DNA of 64,000 nucleotides from Oscillospiraceae bacterium (GCA_902772105.1 CACXZI010000001.1:1-64000), one strand, 5' to 3'; positions 30,162-39,758 are shown, counted from the first letter of the stretch. Notes: generated by a model not told the origin, from the sequence alone. Program-made: numbers and translations.

Positions 30162-31040
30162 CTTTTTCGTTACGTAGTTAGTTTGATATTATTTTTAATT
30201 TATCACTCGCTGGAAAATTTAATCTGATTTTAAGACCTGCTAAACTTTTTTTCAGTACGTAGAAAGTTTGATATAAATTAAAATTTATCACTCGCCAGAA
30301 AGTTTTATCAGATTTGTTTTGGCCTGCTAAATTCTTTTTCAGTACGTAGATGGTTTAATGAAATTAATAGTAGGTCACTCGCCATTTTTTCAGTACGTAG
30401 TTAGTTTGATATAAATTAAAATTTATCACTCGCCAGAAAGTTTTATCAGATTTGTTTTGGCCTGCTAAATCCTATTTAATGTTTTTTTAAATTAAAATAT
30501 AACTTTAATTAACTCTATATAATTTTAATTTAACTTTATATTAAAGTTATACTATAAGTTTAAACTAATGTTTATATTTTAACTCCACCATGATGTTTTA
30601 TAAAACTTCATTCGGCCTGCTAAATCCTTTTTCAGTACGTAGTAAGTTTGATATAAATTAAAATTTATCACTCGCCATAAAGATTATCTGATTTTAAGAC
30701 CTGCTAAACTTTTTTTCAGTACGTAAAAAGGTTGATGTTATTTCTAGTTCATCACTCGCTGGAAAGTTTAATCAAATTTCTTCTGGCCTGCTAAATCCTT
30801 TTTCAGTACGTTTTTTCAGTACGTAGTTAGTTTGATGTTATTTAAATTAATCACTCGCCAGAAAGTTTTATCAGATTTGTTTTGGCCTGCTAAATTCTTT
30901 CATTACGTAGATGGTTTGCTGAAACTTATATTAGGTCACTCGCCATTTTTTTATTACGTAGTTAGTTTGATATAAATTAAAATTTATCACTCGCCAGAAA
31001 ATTTTATCTAACTTCTTTTGGCCTGCTAAAACTACTATAA
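30162..31040 (+). repeat. Mosaic intergenic repeat clusters (about 9 units)
   Basis: Nine CACTCGCC/CTCGCTG cores in two blocks (30162-30480, 30590-31040). The right segment AGAAAGTTTTATCAGATTTG recurs behind different left segments. The segment between the blocks also occurs at 21350-21450, so block plus linker has been copied between spacers. Confidence 0.87.
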
Positions 31041-31080
31041 ATTTCTTTCAAAATTTAACCATAAAATATTTAAAAATTTT

Positions 31081-33201
31081 CTATTCCGCATCAGTCTCCC
31101 CATCAACAAAATCAATATTATCTTGCGAATCATTAACTATTTCTTCTATTTTGTAATTTAGAAAATATCCTTCATTATTATTTTTTTTAATTTTAATAGT
31201 TAACCTCATATTCGAATTTATAAATGCAGCATCAACACATTCACTAATATTAACATATTTAAAATCTGCTAAATATGGTTGTGTATCTAAAATAAAAATT
31301 ATTTTTGCATTCTCTTTAAATTCTTCTCTTTCTTTCTCACTTAACTGATTCATCGTACTAGTATCTAATTTTTTTAAAATTTCCTTTATTTTTTTATTTA
31401 TTTCTCTCCTTTTTGGTTCGTTATCTGACATAATTCCTATGGTTGTTAAAAAATTAACATCATTGCGTTTTAATAAATTTAGACATCTATTAATGAAATC
31501 TTCTTCATAATAAAGTGATGAACCTCTCAACATTAAAATGATTTCTTTAACTTTTTCAAGATTAATACCATTAAAACACAATTTCCTAGTTAACTTCTTT
31601 AAATTTTCAAAATATTCATCTCTTTCTTCTTTTTTTGAACTCATCTTTTTATTTAAACTATTTTTCAAATCAATTAATGTTTTTTGTATCTCTTCTATAA
31701 AAACTTCTTCGTTTGGTTTTTTGCATTCTTCAAATATTAAGTTTTTAAACTCAAGTAAAAAATTAATCTTTCCATTGTTTTCTGCCAAATTTATTATCTC
31801 ATCTATAAATTTTTCTAAACTTTCAACTGGTAATATCCTAAATAAAATTTCTAGTTGTTCATTCCTTCTTTCTATAATAAATTTACCCGCCAAGGTTTTT
31901 ATTAAATAATCTAAATTTTCTTCAAATTTTAAATTTTCTCTTCTTTTCCTTTGCAAGTTTGAAACATTTTTATTTAAGTCTGCTTTTAATTTAATTAATG
32001 TTGTTTTTATTTCATCTATAAAAATTTTTTCTTCATATTCTTCTTTTATTGTTTTTCTTATTCTTTCTAAAAATTTAAATTTAATATTTTCTGCTAGCTT
32101 TATTATATTTTTAATATGTATATTATTAATATTAGTTTTATTTTTTTCAATAGGTTTTAACAAATATGAAAACATATTAAAACTATCTTCATCAATATGT
32201 TTTCCTGCTATTTCTAATATTTTTTCAGTGTCTTCTTGTTTTAAATTTTTATCTTTTAATCCTATTAAAAATAATCTTAATTCTTCACCTTCTTTTATTT
32301 CATTAAAATTTTGTGTTAAATATTCTAACTCTTCAAAAAATGTTAATTTATATCTATCTATTAACTGTAATACATGATTAATAAATTCTTTTTCGATTTC
32401 TTTATTAGATAGATAATATTTTAACTTTTTAAAACTACTGCTGCTAACATAACTTTTTAGTTCATTTAAAAAAACATCTATATTTTTTTGTGTTCCATCA
32501 CCACTAATCTTTTTTAAATTTAAACCCACACATTCTGTTTTTTCTATTAACATAAATTTTTTATCTACATATTCTTTGAATTTTTCAATGAACAAACTAA
32601 TATCATTCGATTCTTCAAAATCTTTTATTAAATTTATAATCTCATCAATATTTTTATTTAAAGTTCCTTCTTCTAGTGCCATATGCAGTAACTTTATTAA
32701 TTTTTTAAAATAATTTTCATCTATTTTGATTTTTAAACTAATTATATAATCTAAATTTTCTGAACATTTTCTATCCTATAAAATATCTAAAAAATCTTTT
32801 TCTAATTTTTTCTTGTTTTCTATCTTTATTTTTTCTAATATCGCTTTAATATTTTTAATAAATAACTTTTCTTCATACCTACTTTTTAATAAATTTTTAG
32901 ATTCTTCTTTATTAAATAAATTTTCTTTTGATTTTAAATCTTCATCTTCTTTAAATTTTTTAGAAACACCTTCTATTTTTTTTGTTTTTTCTTCTTTACC
33001 ACCTATTTCTCTTATTTCGTTTTTTATATTATTCCCATCTTCTTTTTTTTCACCAATTTGACTTTTTATTATATTAATAGTTCCATTTGAATTTTCTTGC
33101 TTTTTTTCCTGTTTATTATTTTCCATGGCACTTGAAGATATATTAAAAAACATTGCCCCTAAAACAATTGATATAATTAACAATTTGTTATTTTTTGACA
33201 T
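31081..33201 (-). pseudogene. Paralogue 8, interrupted by one in-frame TAG
   Basis: Starts at the ATG of MSKNNKLLIISIVLGAMFF with GAGAGGT upstream and a signal peptide ending SSSA. After the charged linker neither module A nor B is found; the sequence goes straight to RYEEKLFIKNIKAILEKI. Codon 142 is TAG (32778-32776), after which the same frame stays open for about 565 codons to the C-terminal signature NEGYFLNYKIEEI and tail VDGETDAE. The downstream reading frame from the ATG at 32682 has no good ribosome site. It is either a fresh nonsense mutant or, less likely, read through. Two fragments: 32776-33201 and 31081-32682. Confidence 0.8.
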
Positions 33202-33238
33202 AATACTACCTCTCCTATACAAATTATTTTGTATAGCG

Positions 33239-33267
33239 ATTTTATCAAACAGAATTATAAATGTCAA
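33239..33267 (-). promoter_or_regulatory. Sigma-A-type promoter of paralogue 8
   Basis: TTGACA (33267-33262), 17 bp, TAAAAT (33244-33239) on the minus strand. The leader contains a perfect 9-bp hairpin (CTATACAAA with TTTGTATAG) just before GGAGAGG. Confidence 0.8.
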
Positions 33268-33362
33268 ATATTGGAATATTTATTCATATTATTTCCATTA
33301 GCTATATGCTTTTGCCATTTAATTTAAATTGCTTTATAATAAATCTTTATGAAAATTTTTAA

Positions 33363-34008
33363 TTCTTTTTATTTAACATAAAACTTTTTTCTAGTTTATT
33401 AAAAAACTGATTCTTTTTATTTAACATAAAACTTTTTTCTAGTTTATTAAAAAACTGATTCTTTTTATTTAACATAAAACTTTTTTCTAGTTTATTAAAA
33501 AACTAATTCTTTTTATTTAACATAAAACTTTTTTCTAGTTTATTAACTAACTAATTCTTTTTATTTAACATAAAACTTTTTTCTAGTTTTATTAACTAAA
33601 CTAATTCTTTTTATTTAACATAAAACTTTTTTCTAGTTTATTAAAAAGCTGATTCTTTTTATTTAACATCTAGTTTATTAACTAAACTAATTCTTTTATT
33701 TAACATAAAACTTTTTTCTAGTTTATTAAAAAGCTGATTCTTTTTATTTAACACAAAACTTTTTTCTAGTTTATTAAAAAGCTGATTCTTTTTATTTAAC
33801 ATAAAACTTTTTTCTAGTTTATTAACTAAACTAATTCTTTTTATTTAACACAAAACTTTTTTCTAGTTTATTAAAAAGCTGATTCTTTTTATTTAAGATA
33901 AAACTTTTTTCTAGTTTTATTAACTAAACTAATTCTTTTTATTTAACATAAAACTTTTTTCTAGTTTATTAAAAAGCTGATTCTTTTTATTTAACATTTA
34001 ACATAAAA
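33363..34008. repeat. 48-bp tandem repeat array (about 13 copies)
   Basis: About thirteen tandem copies of a 48-bp unit beginning TTCTTTTTATTTAACATAAA and continuing ACTTTTTTCTAGTTTATT. Unit ends alternate between AAAAAACTGA, AAAAAGCTGA and AACTAAACTAA; one copy has a deletion. It lies between paralogue 8's promoter and the terminator of the rhomboid-like gene and is unrelated to the mosaic repeat. Confidence 0.92.
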
Positions 34009-34012
34009 CAAA

Positions 34013-34037
34013 TGGCTAAGTTTTTTCAACCTAGCCA
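34013..34037 (-). terminator. Terminator after the dapF/rhomboid-like operon
   Basis: TGGCTAGGTT and AACTTAGCCA (minus strand) form a 10-bp stem with one G-T pair and a 5-base loop, followed by TTTGTTTTAT. It lies 35 bp after the stop of the rhomboid-like gene. Confidence 0.75.
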
Positions 34038-34071
34038 CCTTTTTTAATTTTAACTTTTTATATTTAAAAAA

Positions 34072-34755
34072 CTAAGAACCCCAATAACTTCCATTTTGAT
34101 ACATTCTTTTGCTGTTTTGCTGTAAATTTTTGATCTGTTTATATATATCTATAAAAAACCGCGGTCCAAAAAATATTAAAAAACTCACTAGTGCTGATGA
34201 AATAGATAATATCATTGCTAAATCTCTTCTTATTAGTGCTACTAATAAGTTAATTAAAAAATATACTCCATCAAAAACACCTAACCATATTGTTTTAACC
34301 GGTAAGAAAAAAAACAACAAAAGCTTTCTATTTGGATTTATTGTTGCAAATGCAAAAAACATCGTCATATTTAAATATAATATAGTTGTTGTCCCTGTTA
34401 AAAAACCTCCTATTATTAAAAAAATAACTCCAAATATATAAAATAACGAAAACCGACGTTCCCCAACATTCACTTCTAAACATGTACCTAAAAAATATAA
34501 AAAATATGATTGCAATAACGCAAACAAAAAACTACTATTAAGCCCTATGAAAACAAAACCTATTGTTCTCCATATCTGCCCTTTTAATATTAACGCTTTA
34601 TCAAAATATAAAAGCTTTGTTAAAAAAAACTCCCCGCCTTGTAAAAAAGATACATAATCTATTAAATATACAAAAGCCGATACAATTACTAAAATAAACG
34701 CTAAATTAGGAATCTTCACAAACCACAACTTTCTTTCTATTTTGTCTCCTAACAT
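34072..34755 (-). CDS. Rhomboid-fold membrane protein, probably non-catalytic
   Basis: A 227-aa integral membrane protein with about five or six hydrophobic helices. The layout (WRTIGFVFIG after a first loop, a long second helix, ATINPNRKLLLFFFLPVKTIWLG, C-terminal basic helix) matches rhomboid-like/Der1-like proteins common in clostridia. The GxSG serine motif and helix-6 His of active rhomboids are not visible (LNMTMFFAFA occupies the expected place), so proteolysis is unlikely. It starts 24 bp after dapF with GAGAGGT upstream and is probably cotranscribed with dapF. Role unknown; a membrane chaperone or scaffold function would be inference. Confidence 0.75.
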   Translation of the reverse strand: MLGDKIERKLWFVKIPNLAFILVIVSAFVYLIDYVSFLQGGEFFLTKLLYFDKALILKGQIWRTIGFVFIGLNSSFLFALLQSYFLYFLGTCLEVNVGERRFSLFYIFGVIFLIIGGFLTGTTTILYLNMTMFFAFATINPNRKLLLFFFLPVKTIWLGVFDGVYFLINLLVALIRRDLAMILSISSALVSFLIFFGPRFFIDIYKQIKNLQQNSKRMYQNGSYWGS

Positions 34756-34779
34756 ATTTTTAACCTCTCTTTTTAGTTT

Positions 34780-35622
34780 TTATATTTCCACTTCCCCACT
34801 AAAAACTTCTACTGCTGGCCCTTTCATATATATTCCATCATCCATATAACAAATTCTTAACTTTCCTCCTAATAAATTAACCAAAACTTCTTCTCCTTTA
34901 GAACAAAAATTGTTCTTAACCATAGCTGCAATAACAGCACATGCTCCCGTTCCACATGCTAAAGTTTCTTTGCTTCCTCTTTCGTGCACCCTCATATTCA
35001 CTTCATTCCTTGAAACCTTCTCCACAAATTCAACATTAACTTCATCTTTAAATATCTCGTTTTCATAAAATTTTGGGCCTAGTGCATTAACATCTAAACT
35101 TTTAACCCCTTCTAAAAAAACAACACAATGCGGGTTACCCATAGAAACACATGTTATTTTATATTTTTTGCTATCTACTTCTATTTCTTTTAATATTACT
35201 TCCTCTTCTTTTGCATTTAGTGGCATGCTACTCTTTTTAAAATCTGGTATGCCCATATTAACCCTAACCTCTTTAACTAGTCCATTCTCAACTTCTAACT
35301 CTAACTCTTTTATTCCACTTAACGTTTCTATTTCCATATGCTCTTTTTTTACTATATTATTATCATAAAGATATTTCGCTACACACCGAATTGCATTGCC
35401 ACACATCTTACCTTCTGTTCCATCTGCATTAAACATTCTCATCGTTGCATCCGCTTTATTAGATCTACATATTAATACTATTCCATCTCCTCCAACTCCA
35501 AAATGCCTATTAGAAAGCTTTATTGCAACTTCCTCTATTTTAAACTCTGGCTCTTTTTCCATACAATCTATATATATATAATCATTACCACATCCATGCA
35601 TCTTTTTAAATTCTATTTTCAT
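34780..35622 (-). CDS. dapF: Diaminopimelate epimerase
   Basis: Converts LL- to meso-diaminopimelate for lysine and peptidoglycan synthesis in the cytosol. The 280-aa length fits the family. Both catalytic Cys are present in their motifs: MCGNAIRC (about residue 73) and ACGTGACA (about residue 223). The N-terminal KMHGCGNDY and central GNPHCVVF are also typical. ATG start with GGGGG upstream. It is first in a two-gene unit with the rhomboid-like gene. Its presence suggests a meso-DAP cell wall or lysine synthesis by this route. Confidence 0.97.
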   Translation of the reverse strand: MKIEFKKMHGCGNDYIYIDCMEKEPEFKIEEVAIKLSNRHFGVGGDGIVLICRSNKADATMRMFNADGTEGKMCGNAIRCVAKYLYDNNIVKKEHMEIETLSGIKELELEVENGLVKEVRVNMGIPDFKKSSMPLNAKEEEVILKEIEVDSKKYKITCVSMGNPHCVVFLEGVKSLDVNALGPKFYENEIFKDEVNVEFVEKVSRNEVNMRVHERGSKETLACGTGACAVIAAMVKNNFCSKGEEVLVNLLGGKLRICYMDDGIYMKGPAVEVFSGEVEI

Positions 35623-35635
35623 TTTTTTCCCCCTT

Positions 35636-36290
35636 TTTTTTCATTACGTAGTAAGTTTGATTTAACTTTTAGTAGGTCACTCGCTGGAAAGTTTAATCTA
35701 ATTTTAAGACCTGCTAAATTCTTTTTCAGTACGTAGAAAATTTGATATAACTTTTAGTAGGTCACTCGCTAAAAAGTTTAATCAAAATTTATTCGGCCTG
35801 CGAAACTTATTTTAAGTTTAATCTAAACTTTAAAAACCTGCTAAATCCTATTTGAATTAAACTCTCCCATACCATTTAAAGAAATCTTCGTTCCGTTTTA
35901 AATTTGATATTATTTTAAGTTTATCACTCGCCATTTTTTCATTACGTAGAAAGTTTAATCTAACTTTTAGTAGGTCACTCGCTAAAAAGTTTAATCAAAA
36001 TTTATTCGGCCTGCGAAACTTATTTTAAGTTTAATCAAACTCTAAAAACCTGCTAAATCCTATTTGAATTAAACTCTCCCATACCATTTAAAGAAATCTT
36101 CGTTCCGTTTTAAATTTGATATTATTTTAAGTTTATCAACTCGCTGTTTTTTCATTACGTAGATGGTTTGATGAAATTAATAATAGGTCACTCGCCATGA
36201 AGTTTAATCTAATTTTAAGACCTGCTAAATTCTTTTTCAGTACGTAGAAAATTTAATCTAACTTTCATTCGGCCTGCGAAACTTATTTTA
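35636..36290 (+). repeat. Mosaic intergenic repeat cluster (about 6 units)
   Basis: Six CTCGCT/CTCGCC cores, with two near-identical blocks of about 200 bp (about 35740-35930 and 35955-36140) showing a duplication of several units together. Some GGCCTGC cores continue GAAAC instead of TAAAT. Confidence 0.82.
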
Positions 36291-36299
36291 AATTTAATA

Positions 36300-36780
36300 T
36301 AATCTTTAAAAATTTTTAAACCTACTTCTAATTTGATTAAACATGCCTCTCTCTTCTCTTTATATAAAATTATACCATACTTATATTACATAAAAAATTT
36401 ATTTAATTTAAAAAATATATCTAACTACACCTTTCAAAAAAATATTAACATAAATTTATTCCTATTTCAAATTTTTATTATAACTATATTAAACTTTCTT
36501 CTTCTATCAAATTTAATATTCTGCCACTCTATAAAATTTTAATAAAACATATCATTCCTTTAATATTTTTCTCATACTTTTCTTTACTCTAATTTTATTT
36601 CTAAAAAAACATTTACTTAAACTTCTAATATAATTATATTCCTCTTTTAAGTTTAACTATATTATTTTATTTTTCATATCTTTTTTAATTACACAACAAA
36701 AAATATCATAATGTTTTTAACTGATTTTATTTAACATATTTTTATTTGAATTTTAGATTAAATTTCTACCTAAATATTTT
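36300..36780. other. AT-rich gene-free segment
   Basis: Between the repeat cluster and the 3' end of serS. Mostly T-runs and A-runs; no supported gene or clear terminator. Confidence 0.5.
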
Positions 36781-38058
36781 TTATTTTTTTATATATTCTT
36801 TATCTCCCATATATTTTTGCAGCGGCTTTGGTATTGAAACAGTTTTATCTTCATTATAATTATTTTCTAAAAAAGCTATTAACATTCTAGGAGGAGCTAC
36901 TAATGTGTTATTTAAAGTATGCACAAAATATTTGCCTTCTTTGTTTTTTGCCCTTATTCTTAATCTTCTTGCCTGTGCATCCCCTAAATTTGAACAGCTT
37001 CCAACCTCAAAATATTTCTTCTGCCTTGGAGACCAACCTTCAACATCTATGCTCTTTACCTTTAAATCTGCTAAATCTCCCGAACAACATTCCAGTGTTC
37101 TAACCGGTATATCTAAAGAAACAAAAAAATCTACTGTGTTCTTTAATATTTCATTAAAATATTTCATGCTGTCTTCTGGCTTACACAAAACAACCATCTC
37201 TTGCTTTTCAAATTGATGTATTCTATATACCCCCCTCTCTTCTATTCCATGTGCTCCAACTTCTTTTCTAAAACATGGCGAAAAACTTGTGTTCTTTATG
37301 GGAAGCTCTTCCTCTTTTACTATTGTGTCTATATATTTTCCTATCATTGAATGCTCACTTGTTCCTATTAAATATAGATCTTCCCCTTCTATTTTATACA
37401 TCATATTCTCCATCTCAGAAAAACTCATAACACCATTTACTATATTGCCATGTATCATATACGGCGGGATATGATAGTTAAAACCTCTATCTATTATGAA
37501 ATCTCTCGCATAACTTAAAATTGCAGAATGTAGCCTTGCTATATCCCCACATAAATAGTAAAACCCATTACCACTTGTTTTTCTTGCACTATCTAAATCT
37601 ATTCCATTAAAATATTCCATAATATCTACATGATAAGGAACTTCAAAATTCTTTTCTTTTGGCTCTAAAAAACGCTCTACTTCAACATTTTCAGAATCGT
37701 CTTTTCCTATTGGAACACTATCATCTATTATGTTTGGTATTAACATCAACTTTTCATTCGTTTTCTTTAAAAGCTCTCTTTCTTCTTCCTGCATATTTTC
37801 TAACTCTTTTTTTTCTTCTATAACTTCTTTTTTTAACTCCTCTGCCTTTTCTTTATCTTTTTTTATTATTGTTGCTAGATCTTTGCTAACTTTATTTACC
37901 TTTGCCCTTATTTCATCACACTTTCTTTTAACTTCACAATATGAATCATAAAAATTAACCGCTTCATCAACTAAATTTATTCTATCTTCCTGAAACTTTT
38001 TCTTCATGTTCTCTTTAACTAAATCTTTATTGCTTTTCACGAATTTTATATCTAACAA
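36781..38058 (-). CDS. serS: Seryl-tRNA synthetase, atypical motif 3 form
   Basis: Class II synthetase charging tRNA-Ser (and tRNA-Sec if present) with serine. The 425-aa protein has the N-terminal coiled-coil tRNA-binding arm (about residues 25-105). The catalytic core shows motif 2 FRKEVGAHGIEERGVYRIHQ and the serine-site segment CSGDLADLKVKSIDVEGW. Motif 3 reads LNNTLVAPPRMLIAFLENN, whereas usual bacterial forms have GSGLAVGR before the invariant Arg. EHSMIG and GAHGxxERG also recall archaeal-like forms. TTG start with GGGAGTG about 8 bases upstream. No T-box element is visible upstream. Monocistronic by spacing. Confidence 0.95.
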   Translation of the reverse strand: MLDIKFVKSNKDLVKENMKKKFQEDRINLVDEAVNFYDSYCEVKRKCDEIRAKVNKVSKDLATIIKKDKEKAEELKKEVIEEKKELENMQEEERELLKKTNEKLMLIPNIIDDSVPIGKDDSENVEVERFLEPKEKNFEVPYHVDIMEYFNGIDLDSARKTSGNGFYYLCGDIARLHSAILSYARDFIIDRGFNYHIPPYMIHGNIVNGVMSFSEMENMMYKIEGEDLYLIGTSEHSMIGKYIDTIVKEEELPIKNTSFSPCFRKEVGAHGIEERGVYRIHQFEKQEMVVLCKPEDSMKYFNEILKNTVDFFVSLDIPVRTLECCSGDLADLKVKSIDVEGWSPRQKKYFEVGSCSNLGDAQARRLRIRAKNKEGKYFVHTLNNTLVAPPRMLIAFLENNYNEDKTVSIPKPLQKYMGDKEYIKK

Positions 38059-38339
38059 TTTTAAACACTCCCTTTTTGTTCTTGCTTTTTTTTATTATAT
38101 CAAACTTTTTAGCTAAAAGAAACTATGGGTATTATAAAAATTAATTATAAAATTTGAATTGATTTATAATTTGAATTTATTAATATAAAATTTATATTGA
38201 TATTATCAATTAATCTATCTATCTTTAAACTATGTTCGCTATATTTATAGATCTAATAAAAAATAAAATTAAGAATATATAAAAACCAAGTTTAAAAGGT
38301 TTTTAAATTTGATTAAACTTTTTGGCAAGTTATGAACTT

Positions 38340-38906
38340 TTATAGTAATAGCAAATTTAAAACGTAATGAAAGTTTGATTAAATTTTCTAGCGAGTGATA
38401 TATTTTAAATAGAATTTAGCAGGCCGAATAAAGTTTTATTTAATGATATGGCGAGTGATAAATTAAAAGTTATATCAAATTTAAAACGGAATGAAAGTTT
38501 GATTAAATTTGCTGGCGAGTGATTTATTTTAAATAGGATTTAGCAGGCCAAATAAAGTTTTATTAAATGGTATGGCGAGTGACCTATTATTAATTCCATC
38601 AAACCGTCTACGTACTGAAAAAAGGATTTAGCAGGCCGAATAAAGTTTTATAAAACTTCATGGCGAGTGACCTACTAAAAGTTATATCAAACTTTCTACG
38701 TAATGAAAGGATTTAGCAGGCCAAATAAAGTTTTATTAAACTTTTTGGCGAGTGACCTACTAAAAGTTATATCAAACTTTCTACGTAATGAAAAAATGGC
38801 GAGTGATTTATTTTAAATAAGATTTAGCAGGCCGAATAAAGTTTTATTTAATGTTATGGCGAGTGACCTACTTAAAATTCCATCAAACTTTCTACGTAAT
38901 AAAGGT
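38340..38906 (-). repeat. Mosaic repeat cluster in reverse orientation (about 8 units)
   Basis: Here the cores read GGCGAGTGA, TTTAGCAGGCC and CTACGTA on the plus strand, opposite to most clusters. About eight units run up to and into the end of parB: the TAG stop of parB is the TAG of the last TACGTAG. Confidence 0.87.
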
Positions 38907-39746
38907 TAGATTATGTGCTAAAAAAACGAGCTCTTCTCTATTATAAAAATCTATTGTTATTCTTCCTTTTTCTCCAGACATAACTTTGATTTTAACATTT
39001 CTTTTTAATTTATCTTGCATATCCTTTTCTAAATCTTTATATATGCTTTCCTGCTCCTCTTTTTTTGCTTTTTTTGAATTTTTAACCTCTTTTTTTAAAC
39101 TAACCAACCGTTCAATCTCTCGAACACTCATCCCTCTTTCAATAACCTTTTTTGCCATATCTTTTAACTCTTCTTCATCCTTTATTGAAAGCAGTGCTCT
39201 TGCTTGCCCTGAACTTAGCCTTCCTCCTTCTATTTCTTTAATAACCTCTTTTGGAAGGTTTAAAAGACGAATAGAATTTGTTATGGCACTTCGAGATCTT
39301 CCAACCTTTTTTGAAACTTCATCCTGCGTTAATCCATATTTTTCAACCAACATTAAAAAACTAGTTGCTTCTTCAATTGGGTTTAAATCTTCCCTTTGAA
39401 GGTTTTCTATTAAGGCTAGTTCTGTTACCTTATAATCTTCTATTTCTTTAACAATAACCGGAACTTCCCCTAAACCTGCCATTTTAGCCGCTTTATATCT
39501 TCGCTCTCCCGCCACTATTTGATATTTTCCTTCATCTATTTCTCGAACTAAAATAGGTTGAATTATTCCATTTACACGTATCGATTCTGCCAAAATTTCC
39601 AGTGTTTCACTGTTAAAATGCTTCCTTGGTTGATTTTTATTTGGCTCTATTTTATTTATATCTAAAACCAATGGCTCTTTTGCTGGATTTATGTTTTCTA
39701 CAAATAATGCTTCTAATCCTTTTCCTAATCCACTTTTTCTAGACAC
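38892..39746 (-). CDS. parB: Chromosome-partitioning protein ParB (Spo0J)
   Basis: CTP-dependent DNA clamp that loads at parS and spreads, organising the origin with ParA and condensin. The 284-aa protein shows N-terminal IEPNKNQPRKHF, the CTP-binding motif GERRYKAAK (about residues 80-88), ENLQREDLNPIEEA and the helix-turn-helix LTQDEVSKKVGRSRSAITNS. The C-terminal dimerisation segment follows a charged linker. GTG start (MSRKSGLGKGLEALF) with GGGGG 7 bases upstream. It follows parA by 12 bp, as one operon. The last codons ATT ACG TAG coincide with the intergenic repeat's left end, so the native C-terminus may have been replaced. Confidence 0.96.
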   Translation of the reverse strand: MSRKSGLGKGLEALFVENINPAKEPLVLDINKIEPNKNQPRKHFNSETLEILAESIRVNGIIQPILVREIDEGKYQIVAGERRYKAAKMAGLGEVPVIVKEIEDYKVTELALIENLQREDLNPIEEATSFLMLVEKYGLTQDEVSKKVGRSRSAITNSIRLLNLPKEVIKEIEGGRLSSGQARALLSIKDEEELKDMAKKVIERGMSVREIERLVSLKKEVKNSKKAKKEEQESIYKDLEKDMQDKLKRNVKIKVMSGEKGRITIDFYNREELVFLAHNLTFIT

Positions 39747-39758
39747 TTAAAAACCCCC

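Noticed and set aside
32776..32778. Reassigned TAG codon
   Set aside because: TAG serves as a true terminator of yidD, parB and mnmG, so the genetic code is standard for TAG. The in-frame TAG is better seen as a mutation.
36333..36542. 69-codon plus-strand frame downstream of the repeats
   Set aside because: No ribosome site, a hydrophobic translation typical of AT-rich noncoding DNA, and no neighbouring plus-strand gene.
38059..38160. T-box leader of serS
   Set aside because: No T-box core sequence or antiterminator stem was found in the short upstream region.
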